A stretch of 36,085 bases of DNA from an uncultured cyanobacterium (GCA_937951315.1 CALFCG010000118.1:1-36085), one strand, 5' to 3'; shown: positions 17,745 through 26,223, counted from the stretch's first letter. The notes: generated from the sequence alone by a model not told the origin. Program-made: numbers and translations.

Positions 17745-19090
17745 TTTTCTAGTTTGTTGGGGATGCCTTCACAGCCACCCGGAATGGTGGCTCGTGTTTT
17801 AGATCCGCCCCAGGCACAGCAGTAATATCGTTGCTCGGCGGAGAGATTGCGCACCTGGGTTAGGTCGGCGTTTTCGATAATGGCGCCGGTTTGTTTGCCT
17901 TGGGTGTAGTTGGGAGCGTTGATTCGATCTCGAGGGGTGGCTGTTTCTGCTGTCCCGTAATAAAGCTTGGTCCGGCCAACATCAGCTTGCTGAAGATTGG
18001 CGTTATAGAGAATCGCGCGGGAGAGATTGGCCCGACTGAGATCACAGCCTTGCAGGTTAGCCCCAACTAGATTTGCATCGCTTAGCTCGGTTAAATGGAG
18101 ATCGGTGGCGGCTATGTCAGCATGGGCTAACATACTGCCTAAATCGATCACCCGCACTCCATATTCGATATCTTCTTCGTAGCCTCCGAGACCATCAAAG
18201 ATGGGCCTGCCGAGACGACGATCTCGCTTTAGGGGGGTGAGCAGTTTGGCGCTGGAGAGAAACCGGAGAATCTTGGCTCTGCCCTCTGCACTGAGTCCGC
18301 CGAGGATTGCGGCTGTGCGGCCCTCTGCAATCGCCCGTTCAGAGGGCCAATCCTCTAATAAACCATCCTCGTCGAGGACCAGATCAGAAAGACCCTGGAA
18401 ATAGGCATCAATGGTTTGTTGCTGGGTAATTCGGTTCTGTTGACTGGTGAGTTCTTTGGAGATGATGTACTGACGCCAGGCGACAAACAGGGCGAGAAAG
18501 GCGACTAAAATCTGTCCGATGGCGCCAAATGCTTCGGCTAAAGCGCCAAAGGCTTCCCAATTAATGCGTTTTCCGAGGGATAAGACCAGACGAATGATGC
18601 CTGTAAAGTAAGCAATGCCTGCAATTGCGACTGATCCGACCAGCGTTGCGATCGCCCATTCTCGATAGGGATTGGGAAATGAAGTGCTTATAATCTGCTG
18701 CAGGGGGGCCCAGACCATGCGCAGCGCCAGAAATAGGGCAATACCGGCGGCTGGGAGGCCAATTAAGGCACTCTGGAGGAGAAATCCCAACAAGACAAGA
18801 ACAACCGTGATGATGGTGAGTAGGCTGAGTTGTTGAGGAGTCAGCGTCTGTAGATTGACGTCAATTGCGGATGAGGTCTCCGCCCAGAATCTCGGCAGAG
18901 GTTCTAGCTTCTGTGCCAGAGACGATCGCTCAGAAGCAGGTTTGCGCAGCTTGAGTGGTTCGTTCTCCTCTGGAGGGATGGGTTGAGAGGAGAAGCGATT
19001 GCTTTCGTCAGGATTCGGGGGGGGCTGAGATGGACTGGGCATGCATTTTGTAGGGATACAAAAGGATGATAATCGTAGTTTGCCACTCAT
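17741..19090 (-). CDS. Pentapeptide-repeat membrane protein
   Basis: A 449-residue protein. Residues 17-80 are proline/serine rich and polar. Two or three hydrophobic spans follow (LLTIITVVLVLLGFLLQSAL and onwards to about 135; WAIATLVGSVAIAGIAYFTG; AFGAIGQILVAFLALFVAW). A helical cytoplasmic-looking segment comes next (QQNRITQQQTIDAYFQGLSD ... LRFLSSAKLL), then pentapeptide repeats (LTELSDANLVGANLQGCDLS and RANLSRAILYNANLQQADVG), then a cysteine-containing tail. Pentapeptide repeats build a right-handed beta helix used for binding; no enzyme is recognised. ATG at 19090 or at 19042 could be the start; neither has a good ribosome site. Confidence 0.75.
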   Translation of the reverse strand: MSGKLRLSSFCIPTKCMPSPSQPPPNPDESNRFSSQPIPPEENEPLKLRKPASERSSLAQKLEPLPRFWAETSSAIDVNLQTLTPQQLSLLTIITVVLVLLGFLLQSALIGLPAAGIALFLALRMVWAPLQQIISTSFPNPYREWAIATLVGSVAIAGIAYFTGIIRLVLSLGKRINWEAFGALAEAFGAIGQILVAFLALFVAWRQYIISKELTSQQNRITQQQTIDAYFQGLSDLVLDEDGLLEDWPSERAIAEGRTAAILGGLSAEGRAKILRFLSSAKLLTPLKRDRRLGRPIFDGLGGYEEDIEYGVRVIDLGSMLAHADIAATDLHLTELSDANLVGANLQGCDLSRANLSRAILYNANLQQADVGRTKLYYGTAETATPRDRINAPNYTQGKQTGAIIENADLTQVRNLSAEQRYYCCAWGGSKTRATIPGGCEGIPNKLEN

Positions 19091-19311
19091 CTCTTTTCTA
19101 GGAAAGGAGTGGGGCGAGTTGGGGCTACATATAATCTCGGTGCCTTGGGTACTTTAGGTTACCCTCTTGTCGCAAAGGATGTTAACGTGCGATTTGGGCA
19201 AGAAGATGTGAGGAATACAGCTTCAGCTATTTCTAAGGTGATAGCCTAATAATATTATTGGTTCTCTCTCGACTCAGCCTGTCCTTCTATAACTCCTTTA
19301 GGTTTCTTGTC

Positions 19312-19608
19312 ATGTCTGTTTCAAATCCTGCTAACGATAATCGTGCGGTGCGCCGCAGCAATCCTCAAGAGGTTGAGCGTGGTGAAGCGCTGCCTTGGGA
19401 GCAGGAGGGTGAGTTTGAAATTGAGGCGGTGATTATGAGCCAAACCAATGGCGAGCTGTTGGTGAAGACGAATGTGGGTGGACAACCGACGCATTTAACT
19501 ATTGCAGGCTATCTTCCGGGCAAGGTGACGTCTCAGACTTGGCGTTTGGCCTGTCTGAGAGAATCGGGTCAACTCGAACTCTTGGATGGTGAACCTCTGA
19601 AGCAATAA
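19312..19608 (+). CDS. Conserved-looking hypothetical protein, 98 residues
   Basis: From ATG at 19312 (the frame opens at a TTG at 19258, but the first 18 codons look like leader). The chain has a polar N-terminus (SVSNPANDNRAVRRSNPQEV), then a strand-rich core FEIEAVIMSQTNGELLVKTN and an end GQLELLDGEPLKQ. The strand pattern could be a small beta barrel, but I recognise no family. It stands alone, convergent with the S9 peptidase gene. Confidence 0.6.
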   Translation: MSVSNPANDNRAVRRSNPQEVERGEALPWEQEGEFEIEAVIMSQTNGELLVKTNVGGQPTHLTIAGYLPGKVTSQTWRLACLRESGQLELLDGEPLKQ

Positions 19609-19620
19609 CGTATAAAACGC

Positions 19621-19637
19621 TCGGATGTATACACCGA
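19621..19637. repeat. Near-perfect palindrome in a convergent gap
   Basis: TCGG-A-TGTATACACCGA is a palindrome except for one extra A. It lies between the ends of two convergent genes. Possibly a weak shared terminator or a binding site; too short for a firm call. Confidence 0.3.
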
Positions 19638-19668
19638 TAGACGCGAATCCTTGATTGCCGATCTGATC

Positions 19669-21594
19669 CTAGAGATTTTCTATGGGAATGGCTTCAACCT
19701 GATCCGCGATCGCAAAATCAAACACCCTGGAATAAAAGTACAGCTCACTATCGAGGGCGCGCTTAATATTCTCGGCTTGCCGAAACCCATGTTGTTCCTC
19801 GGGAAACGTTACATAGGCAACGGGAATCCCTTTACTTTTTAGGGCGTTGACCATTGCTTCTGCTTGGTTCGGCGGTACGACTTTATCTTCAAGTCCCTGC
19901 AGAAAGATCACGGGACAAGAGAGTTGCTCAACATGGTGAATGGGAGATCTTGCCTGGTAAAGATCCTGACGCTCGGGATAGGGGCCAATCAGCCGATCGA
20001 GATAGCGAGCCTCAAACTTATGGGTATCTTTTGCTAGGGCTTCTAGATCTCCGATGCCGTAGTAACTGGCTCCAGCCTTAAAGACATTCCGAAAGGTGAG
20101 GGCCGCCAATGTTGTATAACCGCCTGCGCTGCTGCCGGTGATCGCCATGCGATCGCAATCGACTAGCCCTTGTTTGGCTAAGTACTGCGCACCATTGACG
20201 CAGTCATCGACATCCACAATGCCCCATTGGTCGCGTAACCGATGTTGGTAGGCGCGCCCATAGCCTGTGCTGCCGCCATAGTTAACGTCCAATAGAGCAA
20301 AACCGCGACTGGTCCAGTATTGAATTTTGAGGCTTAAGCTACTGGAGGTAGAGGCTGTCGGTCCGCCGTGACTCTTCACAATCAGCGGGGGTTGTTCCGT
20401 CGTCGGCCCTTGGAAATCTTTATTTTTAGGCGGGTAGTAGAAGCCATAGGCCGTCAAGCCATTTTCTGTGGGGAACTCTAATAGCTCCGGTGCTGAGATA
20501 TAGGCTGGATCCAGCTCGAGTTGGCTGGCGCTACGCACTATGGACGGCTGATCGGTTGCCAGATCGAGTGTGACAACTTCTGTGGCTTTTGTAGAGGAGC
20601 TGCCTTTAAATGCAGCAAAGGTCGACCCCACTTTCAGGCCGGAGATATCTGTGTAGTTTGTGTCAATTTCTGTAAGCTGCCCGCTGTTGATCTCGAGGCG
20701 TCCCAGATGCCATTCCCCGTGCAGATTGTAAGTACAAAGAATGTGATCGGCAGAGATGAATCCATAGGTGGACATGCCAAACACCCATTGAGGCAGGCCA
20801 AACTCAGCTGATTGGGGACAGAGGGGCTGGGCTTGGTGCTCGTGCCAGCGATAAAGGTTCCACCAGCCCGTGCGGTCTGACACAAAATAAAGCTGTCCAT
20901 CAGGGGACCACTGGGGTTGAAACACCGATTCATCTGGGCCTCCCGCAATATGTTGTGGCTGCGAAAGGGAGCCATCGGTCTCCAGCGTTGCCAGCCAGAG
21001 ATCGGTTCCATCCCAGGGGAGATTGGGATTGTCCCATGAGAGCCACGCTAGCTGCGTTCCATCGGGACTGAGACAGGGAGACGCATAGAAGTCATGGCCT
21101 TGATCCAAGTTTTGAGGAGGGCTAGCTGTCTTTAGATCAACGCTCACCAGCGTATTACTGACCTCTTCTGCCTGATGCGTTTCGCAGATGCAAATCAGAC
21201 GATTGTTGCGATGATCGATGATGGGATTGGCATAGCGGCTGCTGGTGTTCTCGGGTGTTAGTGGGACCGGGGCTTGTCCTTGGTCTTGACGATAAAGGCG
21301 CTGGTCGCTGTTGTTGATGAAGTAGACGGTGCCTTGAGCAACGGTAAAAGCGGCACCGCCATATTCATGAACGCGGGAACGAATATTCCAGGGGGCTGGT
21401 GTTACATCGCTGGGTTGATCTGTCCCTTGCGTGACCAGAACTGATCGCCCTTTTTCGGTTGGTCGTAGCTCTGTCCAGTAGAGGCTCTCACCATCAATGG
21501 CTAAATCCCCGAGGCCGATACTTCCTGCGACGATCAGCTCAGAGGTGATGGGTGATGTCCAGGAGCCGTAGGGTGCAACGACAGAATCAGCCAT
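19669..21594 (-). CDS. S9 family prolyl-oligopeptidase-like peptidase
   Basis: A 641-residue protein with an N-terminal beta-propeller (about 20-370, repeated WD-like blocks such as FQPQWSPDGQLYFVSDRTGW and LSPDGTQLAWLSWD) and a C-terminal alpha/beta hydrolase. The catalytic triad is visible: Ser489 in GSSAGG (487-492), Asp570 in GLEDKVVPP, and His602 in EEQHGF. The oxyanion region KSHGGPT is near 407. There is no signal peptide, so it is probably cytoplasmic and cleaves short peptides, perhaps releasing N-terminal dipeptides. It is the last gene of a cluster with the crr7-like and ycf37-like genes (22-base gap), though a functional link is not shown. Confidence 0.92.
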   Translation of the reverse strand: MADSVVAPYGSWTSPITSELIVAGSIGLGDLAIDGESLYWTELRPTEKGRSVLVTQGTDQPSDVTPAPWNIRSRVHEYGGAAFTVAQGTVYFINNSDQRLYRQDQGQAPVPLTPENTSSRYANPIIDHRNNRLICICETHQAEEVSNTLVSVDLKTASPPQNLDQGHDFYASPCLSPDGTQLAWLSWDNPNLPWDGTDLWLATLETDGSLSQPQHIAGGPDESVFQPQWSPDGQLYFVSDRTGWWNLYRWHEHQAQPLCPQSAEFGLPQWVFGMSTYGFISADHILCTYNLHGEWHLGRLEINSGQLTEIDTNYTDISGLKVGSTFAAFKGSSSTKATEVVTLDLATDQPSIVRSASQLELDPAYISAPELLEFPTENGLTAYGFYYPPKNKDFQGPTTEQPPLIVKSHGGPTASTSSSLSLKIQYWTSRGFALLDVNYGGSTGYGRAYQHRLRDQWGIVDVDDCVNGAQYLAKQGLVDCDRMAITGSSAGGYTTLAALTFRNVFKAGASYYGIGDLEALAKDTHKFEARYLDRLIGPYPERQDLYQARSPIHHVEQLSCPVIFLQGLEDKVVPPNQAEAMVNALKSKGIPVAYVTFPEEQHGFRQAENIKRALDSELYFYSRVFDFAIADQVEAIPIENL

Positions 21595-21616
21595 AGTTCA
21601 GTTATCCCAAGGAAGG

Positions 21617-21871
21617 TTATTTTTCTAGACGCACAGCGTACCACTGTAGATATTGGCCTTCGCCAATATCCAGCTCACAGCTTGTCTTGAGAAGGTGTTG
21701 GGCTTGTGCCGTCGGCGTGGGTAGATGTTGTAGATCCGAGGCTTGCTCCGGATACTGCTGCAACAGTGATTCGAGGCGGGCGAGCATTTCTGTCGCGTTT
21801 AAAAACTGTTCAGGTTGTCCCGTTTCAAGCACCACATACATATCCTCGCTGTACATTAGTTGATCGGGCAT
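21617..21871 (-). CDS. crr7: CRR7-like protein (chlororespiratory reduction 7 family)
   Basis: An 84-residue protein that begins MPDQLMYSEDMYVVLETGQP and ends CELDIGEGQYLQWYAVRLEK, both ends matching my memory of the CRR7 family of cyanobacteria and plants. In plant chloroplasts CRR7 is needed for accumulation of NDH-1 subcomplex A; the cyanobacterial role is less clear. The middle is a helix. It sits 11 bases after the ycf37-like gene and 22 before the S9 peptidase, so the three are probably one transcript. Confidence 0.85.
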   Translation of the reverse strand: MPDQLMYSEDMYVVLETGQPEQFLNATEMLARLESLLQQYPEQASDLQHLPTPTAQAQHLLKTSCELDIGEGQYLQWYAVRLEK

Positions 21872-21882
21872 GGTGCATTGCC

Positions 21883-22431
21883 TTAACTAGAGGGAACAAG
21901 CCGTCGCTTCAGGACTTTAACGCGGCGATTGGCCGTGCTGTTTTTGGGATCTTGCGCGAGGCTCTTTTCGTAGGCATCTAGGGCCTGGGTGTTGAGATTT
22001 TTCTTTTCGTAAACATGACCCAAGTTATTGAGGGCCGTGACATAGGTCGGTTGATGTTCCAGGGCTTCTTTATATTGGCGAATGGCCATATCAAATTGGT
22101 CTTGCTTGAAAAAGGCAAAACCCAGCGCGTTATACACAGGTGCACTTTCGGGTGGGATTTCTTCTTCGGCTTCGATGAGTTTGATGGCTTTCTGAAACTG
22201 CCCAACGGCTTGGCCGGGTAGTTTTTTCATGAGATAAATACTGCCTAGCTCGAAATGCGCTTCAATGTTGCCTGAACCCTCTCGGATTTTGCTCAAGAGG
22301 CGTGCGATTGTGTTCTCTGTTTTTCGGGTTTGCAGAATCTGACGACCAATCATGCCCACAGCAAAGATCAGCAGCCCTAGTAGGAGGACCAAATAAATGG
22401 TGGCTAAAGGCAGACTTTTTAAGGCTTGCAT
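21883..22431 (-). CDS. ycf37: Ycf37/Pyg7-like TPR membrane protein (photosystem I assembly)
   Basis: A 182-residue protein with one N-terminal membrane span (about 9-30, IYLVLLLGLLIFAVGMIGRQ) and three tetratricopeptide repeats (IEAHFELGSIYLMKKLPGQA; VYNALGFAFFKQDQFDMAIR; ALNNLGHVYEKKNLNTQALD). Size, single span and repeats fit Ycf37, which aids photosystem I assembly and stability in cyanobacteria and, as Pyg7, in plants. Other single-span TPR proteins exist, so the assignment is likely but not certain. First gene of the ycf37-crr7-peptidase cluster. Confidence 0.72.
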   Translation of the reverse strand: MQALKSLPLATIYLVLLLGLLIFAVGMIGRQILQTRKTENTIARLLSKIREGSGNIEAHFELGSIYLMKKLPGQAVGQFQKAIKLIEAEEEIPPESAPVYNALGFAFFKQDQFDMAIRQYKEALEHQPTYVTALNNLGHVYEKKNLNTQALDAYEKSLAQDPKNSTANRRVKVLKRRLVPSS

Positions 22432-22664
22432 TGCATGGATTTCATAAACGACGCTGTCTTCAGCCTATCAAACAGTTTAGAAGGTGTTTATAAAGTAAAG
22501 CTGAACTCAGTGCTGTGTTGAGTCTGCTCATTTGTTGGGGTTAACGGGTGTTTTGAGCTTCATGTTTGTGCTTTAGGGCAAGGATGTGACCAATGCTGAA
22601 TAGGTCTTTTGATTGATGCTCCGTGACCTTAGGGTGGGTGATGCGTTGTTCTCAGTTCGGGATG

Positions 22665-23429
22665 TCATTCTAAGCCCCAATATTGCTGGCGTTGCTCTAG
22701 CCAGCCCGTTTGACTAAGCTTCTCTAACGATTGATTGATTTTTTCCAAGAGTGATTTGTATTGCAGTCCTTTTGGTAGGGCAATGGCCAAGGAGCGACGG
22801 GCTAGGGGTTGTCCGAGCATGCGGTAGGTCGAATCGTCTTGCTGCCAGCCAATGAGGACAGCCTGATCGCCTGCAAAGGCATCTGCTTGCTCCGCTTTGA
22901 GGGAGGCAATGGCGTCTTGGTAGGTTTTGACTCCGATGAGTTGTGTCGTGGGGAATGCTGATCGGAGGACTGCAATATTGTGGGAATGCTGGAGGACCGC
23001 AATGGATTTGAGATCGTGGATGGTGCGGATACTTGAGGGCCGGGTGACTAGGCGAGTGGCGCTGTTGTAATAGGGCACGCTGAAATTTACGATGCGCCTC
23101 CGGTTTTCTGTAAGGGTTAGGTTTGCGATCGCAACATCCACCTCCCCATCAACCACAGCTGTTAGTCGATCTTGATTCATAACGGGTTTCAGTACCACCG
23201 CCGTCGAGTCCCCCAGCAAATCCTGGGCTAACTGCCGCGCCAAATCAATCTCAAAGCCCTGCAGTTGGCCCTGTTGATCACGAAACCCTAAGGGTTTGAG
23301 ATGCTCTTTGACCGCGACAACTAAATGTTCGCGACGTCTAATCTCAGACCATTCAGCTGCCTGTGCCACAGGAGCCGTTAGCGTCAAGCTGAGAATGCCG
23401 ATAAGGGAGATAAATCGCTGCAGTTGCAT
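22665..23429 (-). CDS. Periplasmic amino-acid-type solute-binding protein (SBP_bac_3)
   Basis: A 254-residue protein with a signal peptide (QLQRFISLIGILSLTLTAPV then AQA-AE cleavage) and a family 3 solute-binding domain. Typical segments: HLVVAVKEHLKPLGFRDQQG, GFEIDLARQLAQDLLG, DVAIANLTLTENRRRIVNFS with PYYNSATRLV, and YQDAIASLKAEQADAFAGDQ. Proteins of this type bind polar amino acids for an ABC importer, or act as sensors. No permease or ATPase gene is adjacent, so it is an orphan binding protein. It is last in a run of three minus-strand genes with gaps of about 20 bases. Confidence 0.9.
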   Translation of the reverse strand: MQLQRFISLIGILSLTLTAPVAQAAEWSEIRRREHLVVAVKEHLKPLGFRDQQGQLQGFEIDLARQLAQDLLGDSTAVVLKPVMNQDRLTAVVDGEVDVAIANLTLTENRRRIVNFSVPYYNSATRLVTRPSSIRTIHDLKSIAVLQHSHNIAVLRSAFPTTQLIGVKTYQDAIASLKAEQADAFAGDQAVLIGWQQDDSTYRMLGQPLARRSLAIALPKGLQYKSLLEKINQSLEKLSQTGWLEQRQQYWGLE

Positions 23430-23447
23430 GATTCAGACCTCTTTTCT

Positions 23448-23744
23448 CTAGAGTTCTTCGGCCACTAATAGAGCCTGCATCTCCGACCACGATAAGTTGC
23501 GTTGAAGGAACTGAGGGGCCGTCGGATTGTAGGGGCCTACTAATCGATCAATGGACTTAATCTCAGCCCGATCAGGTAGAACTGGCATATCAGGATCAAA
23601 ATTTGTCGGGCTTGTGAGAGAACTGGAAAAGCCCTTAAAGATCAAGACTTCATCCATTTGATCCTCAAGGACAACCTTCACCAAAAGCACTTCTTGGGGA
23701 TGTTGCTGCGTATACTGCTCTAACCGATATCCAGGACTCTGCAT
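23448..23744 (-). CDS. Conserved cyanobacterial/plastid-type small protein
   Basis: A 98-residue soluble protein with EVLLVKVVLEDQMDEVLIFK then GFSSSLTSPTNFDPDMPVLP and IDRLVGPYNPTAP. The VFKGFSSSL..PT.FDP pattern is one I associate with a conserved family found in cyanobacteria and chloroplasts (probably the one catalogued as DUF7734), but I am not certain of the accession. Function unknown. It lies between the DUF3177 gene and the binding-protein gene, each within 25 bases. Confidence 0.7.
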   Translation of the reverse strand: MQSPGYRLEQYTQQHPQEVLLVKVVLEDQMDEVLIFKGFSSSLTSPTNFDPDMPVLPDRAEIKSIDRLVGPYNPTAPQFLQRNLSWSEMQALLVAEEL

Positions 23745-23767
23745 CTTTATCTTTTATGGACCATTCC

Positions 23768-24358
23768 TTAAAAACCGCTGGCTGAGCGACCTTGCTTTGC
23801 TAAGCGGAATAGCAAAAAGTAGAAAAAGTAGAGACCATATAAGACCAGTGCGATCATTGCAATGAAACCTAACTTGCCTGCATTTGTACCGCTATGCAAA
23901 AGTGCTTTATAGCCCCAGGGCGCCTGGATCCAAACCTGGCACATCGAATCTGAGATGGCTTCCTTTGATAAGGCACACTTCAGAAATGGAAGTTGACCAA
24001 TGGCAGCGATTGCACAATAAAGAGTCATGGCCCAGCGCCAAGTACTAAAAGCCAGCTTTAGCTCACCCCGCCGATCCGCAACTTCTTCATTCAGATCGGC
24101 CCAAAACCAAAGACTAATCAAGACTAATAACAAACCGCAGAACCGAACAATGAAGCTGAAGGGTAGTTCAGCCATCATTAAGTACACTGCAATGAGCAGT
24201 AGGCTTGCCACTCGCCAGTAAATAACCAGCAAGTTAGTAATGGGCTTCGCCCCTTTGCTAATGGACCAAATGAGTAGTCCGAGTGGAGCTAATACTACAA
24301 ATAAGAGCGAGAGCCGATAGTCGGTCCAGGCTAGCGATCGCAACAATTCAATGGGCAT
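23768..24358 (-). CDS. DUF3177 family membrane protein
   Basis: A 196-residue membrane protein with about five hydrophobic spans: LSLLFVVLAPLGLLIWSISK, VIYWRVASLLLIAVYLMMAE, FIVRFCGLLLVLISLWFWAD, WAMTLYCAIAAIGQLPFLKC and LGFIAMIALVLYGLYFFYFL. The N-terminal LRSLAWTDYRL, the WADLNEE loop, and the CxxW loop between the last spans fit the cyanobacterial DUF3177 family. Function unknown. First gene of a three-gene run, and a cytosine-rich HIP1 half-site lies near its start. Confidence 0.8.
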   Translation of the reverse strand: MPIELLRSLAWTDYRLSLLFVVLAPLGLLIWSISKGAKPITNLLVIYWRVASLLLIAVYLMMAELPFSFIVRFCGLLLVLISLWFWADLNEEVADRRGELKLAFSTWRWAMTLYCAIAAIGQLPFLKCALSKEAISDSMCQVWIQAPWGYKALLHSGTNAGKLGFIAMIALVLYGLYFFYFLLFRLAKQGRSASGF

Positions 24359-24370
24359 TTTTGGCTAAGT

Positions 24371-24667
24371 ATGGCTTCAAAGTTCTATCGTTTACCAGAA
24401 TACGCCCCCGAGGGAACGCAGATTGATGAACCTCAGCGGTTGATCGTGCACTAAGTGACCGATCCTAAGGAGTTGGCAGAGGCAGGAGATATTCCAAACT
24501 GAACACAACAGTAAGAGTTCCCTAAACTGTGGACATCACGATCCTTTGATCGGGACTTTTACAATCAATACAGACGAAGGGATAAATTTCAGGATGCGCT
24601 GCGTTCTAAAGTACTCGAAACTCAGAAGAACGCGAAGAAGGCACTAGGCTTTGTTGTTGAACGATGA
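24371..24667 (+). pseudogene. Possible decayed reading frame with three internal stops
   Basis: Reading from ATG 24371 gives 27 codons of protein-like sequence (MASKFYRLPEYAPEGTQIDE...), then TAA, TGA and TAA within about 25 codons, then a further 40 open codons rich in charged residues (SFDRDFYNQYRRRDKFQDAL...). The compositional continuity across the stops hints at an old gene remnant. I do not recognise the family. The last 60 bases overlap the minus-strand gene at 24606. It could equally be chance. Confidence 0.25.
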
Positions 24668-24878
24668 TGGGGGGAGAACTTTCTGATGGTGTTGTTTCTG
24701 CAGAAAGATAACCCATGCAGCTATCCATCAATAGGTAAACAGCCACTAAGCCAACTGCGGATAAAGCGACTAATGTACCGGCAAAAATGAGCGATGCTTC
24801 ACGCAATCTGAGGGCCGATCGCATGAGTTGGAATGACCAGAGTACGAGTCCGGCAGCAGTGGCAAGCAAAATTATCAT
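24606..24878 (-). CDS. Small membrane protein, two hydrophobic spans
   Basis: About 90 residues from the ATG at 24878 (a TTG at 24899 would add seven). Two hydrophobic stretches, IILLATAAGLVLWSFQLM and ASLIFAGTLVALSAVGLVAV, are followed by a polar, serine-rich tail. No family recognised. It stands alone, with the DUF3177 gene 240 bases beyond its end. Real coding status is likely from the clean membrane pattern, but unproven. Confidence 0.55.
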   Translation of the reverse strand: MIILLATAAGLVLWSFQLMRSALRLREASLIFAGTLVALSAVGLVAVYLLMDSCMGYLSAETTPSESSPPIIVQQQSLVPSSRSSEFRVL

Positions 24879-24899
24879 TATGTTTACCAATTTTAACAA

Positions 24900-25264
24900 A
24901 AATGTAGCGCTGCGCTTGCCTCATTGAAGCTTCTTGACATTGTTTTAAGAATCTAATGCTTTATGGGACTCACTGAGAAGTTGTGCTGAACTCAGGGGGC
25001 TCCAGCGCCGAATCGAGAGTCGTTGATAGGGTAGAACTCAAGGACTCTCGACTCAGCGCTCAGACTAGGGCGCTAAATATTTGTTGCATCTTTCTCAGGA
25101 ACGGACGGTCGTGTTGGGTCATATCTGCTGCTGAGCATGAGACTCTGGCACCCAAGATTGACAGCTTGTCGGTGTATGAACATTGGCTTAATCCTGCGAG
25201 CGACTGTAGGAATTACGGAAAGGCCCTGTCTACCGTCGTTACGCAGTGATGAAAGAGAACACTT
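24900..25264. other. Intergenic region with a nested inverted repeat
   Basis: No convincing gene; an 88-codon plus frame here has no protein-like features. It holds a nested hairpin: outer AGCGCC (25004-25009) with GGCGCT (25069-25074), inner TCGAGAGTC (25013-25021) with GACTCTCGA (25043-25051), both perfect. Short GAACTCAG/GAACTCAA motifs repeat around it, resembling the ends of the MITE at 26123, which suggests decayed mobile material. Confidence 0.5.
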
Positions 25265-25705
25265 CTAGGGACTCTTATCCAAAGCACGTTTGCCACCCCA
25301 TCGGCTGACAATTTTATCGTCATAGTCATCGGATGCCTGCAGAACTGCGGTGACAGATGCCTCTAACTCTTGAGGATCACAGGTTGAACCGACGATCGTG
25401 TGCTCAAACAAAATATCCCCCGCTTCATTCAGGGAAAATGCCCCGAACCGGAGCTCTGCGTTTTCTCTGAGCAAAAAATTCTGTAGTGTGGCGTCCAGTT
25501 TTGCCCCTGACACCACAGTGGAGCGAATATTAATTACAGCATCCTCGTTCCAAGGATAAAGCCTCACCTCTACCCACGCAGACCCCATAAACAGTCCAAC
25601 TCCGGGTTCGTCGAGGACCTCCCATGGGATGTGACCAAAAAGCTCGTCCATCCACCCCCGTACTTTGCTGAAGCAATCTTGCTGTGCCTGAGTTGTGAAT
25701 TCCAT
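25265..25705 (-). CDS. YbjN domain protein
   Basis: A 146-residue protein with the features of YbjN / type III chaperone-like folds: an N-terminal helix (QDCFSKVRGWMDELFGH), a strand region GVGLFMGSAWVEVRLYPWNE then AVINIRSTVVSGAKL, the LLRENAELRFGAFSLNEAGD segment, LFEHTIVGSTCDPQELEASV, and a final helix. The role of such proteins is mostly protein-protein contact; no enzymatic motif is seen. It follows the DUF4342 gene by 22 bases and is probably co-transcribed. Confidence 0.8.
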   Translation of the reverse strand: MEFTTQAQQDCFSKVRGWMDELFGHIPWEVLDEPGVGLFMGSAWVEVRLYPWNEDAVINIRSTVVSGAKLDATLQNFLLRENAELRFGAFSLNEAGDILFEHTIVGSTCDPQELEASVTAVLQASDDYDDKIVSRWGGKRALDKSP

Positions 25706-25727
25706 AGTGAAGAGTTCTGAGTACGGA

Positions 25728-26066
25728 TTAATCTATATCTTTCTCAATAATGAGGCTCAAGCGTCCAGCTAGTAACCCCAGTGCTGCGATAGATGTTATC
25801 AACAGAGGAGAGAACATCAGACCCAACGTACCACCGATAAAGCCTACAGTAAAAGGAATTTTGAGTAACGGGCGGCCTGCTTCTGTTTTAATGACGATCT
25901 GGCGAATATTTCCCTGCTGAATGAGCGCCTTGACACGAGCCATCACCGTATTGGCATTGACTAAAAATTCTTCCACGCTAGTTTTCGCGTTGGCTTCAGA
26001 TGCTTCGCTTGTTTCTACCTTGGGTTCTTGTGCCGTCTGCTCTGGATCATTGCCGAACTCGCTCAT
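25728..26066 (-). CDS. DUF4342 domain protein
   Basis: A 112-residue protein. The first 30 residues are acidic and disordered-looking. The DUF4342 pattern follows: SVEEFLVNANTVMARVKALI, QQGNIRQIVIKTEAGRPLLK, then IPFTVGFIGG and a hydrophobic hairpin (LGLMFSPLLITSIAALGLLAG), ending LSLIIEKD. The hydrophobic part suggests membrane attachment. Function unknown. The ATG is 56 bases downstream of the right-to-left edge of the MITE, so the insertion lies in its promoter region. Confidence 0.85.
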   Translation of the reverse strand: MSEFGNDPEQTAQEPKVETSEASEANAKTSVEEFLVNANTVMARVKALIQQGNIRQIVIKTEAGRPLLKIPFTVGFIGGTLGLMFSPLLITSIAALGLLAGRLSLIIEKDID

Positions 26067-26122
26067 GAGGTCAGAGTCTCCCGTCTATCGTGTCGTCACT
26101 GTTGCCCAATTTACCCTGCTTT

Positions 26123-26223
26123 ACCTGAGTTCGACAAAAATATTGATTTTGGACGTTCTGACGAAAGAATAAGGGTTTCAGACTACGAGGTGATAGGGCT
26201 TTCAGCCTCTGTCGAACTCAGGT
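26123..26223. mobile_element. 101-bp MITE with 14-bp perfect terminal inverted repeats and 7-bp target duplication
   Basis: Left end ACCTGAGTTCGACA (26123-26136), right end TGTCGAACTCAGGT (26210-26223), exact reverse complements. The bases immediately outside both ends are the same: CTGCTTT at 26116-26122 and at 26224-26230, a 7-bp target duplication. The interior has no open frame of note. This is the structure of a non-autonomous insertion mobilised by a transposase encoded elsewhere. The transposase family cannot be named from this alone. It lies just upstream of the DUF4342 gene and could alter its expression. Confidence 0.85.

Noticed and set aside
24983-25249. An 88-codon plus-strand frame in the gap before the YbjN gene
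   Set aside because: No ribosome site, no recognisable fold, and it contains the nested inverted repeat; composition looks random.
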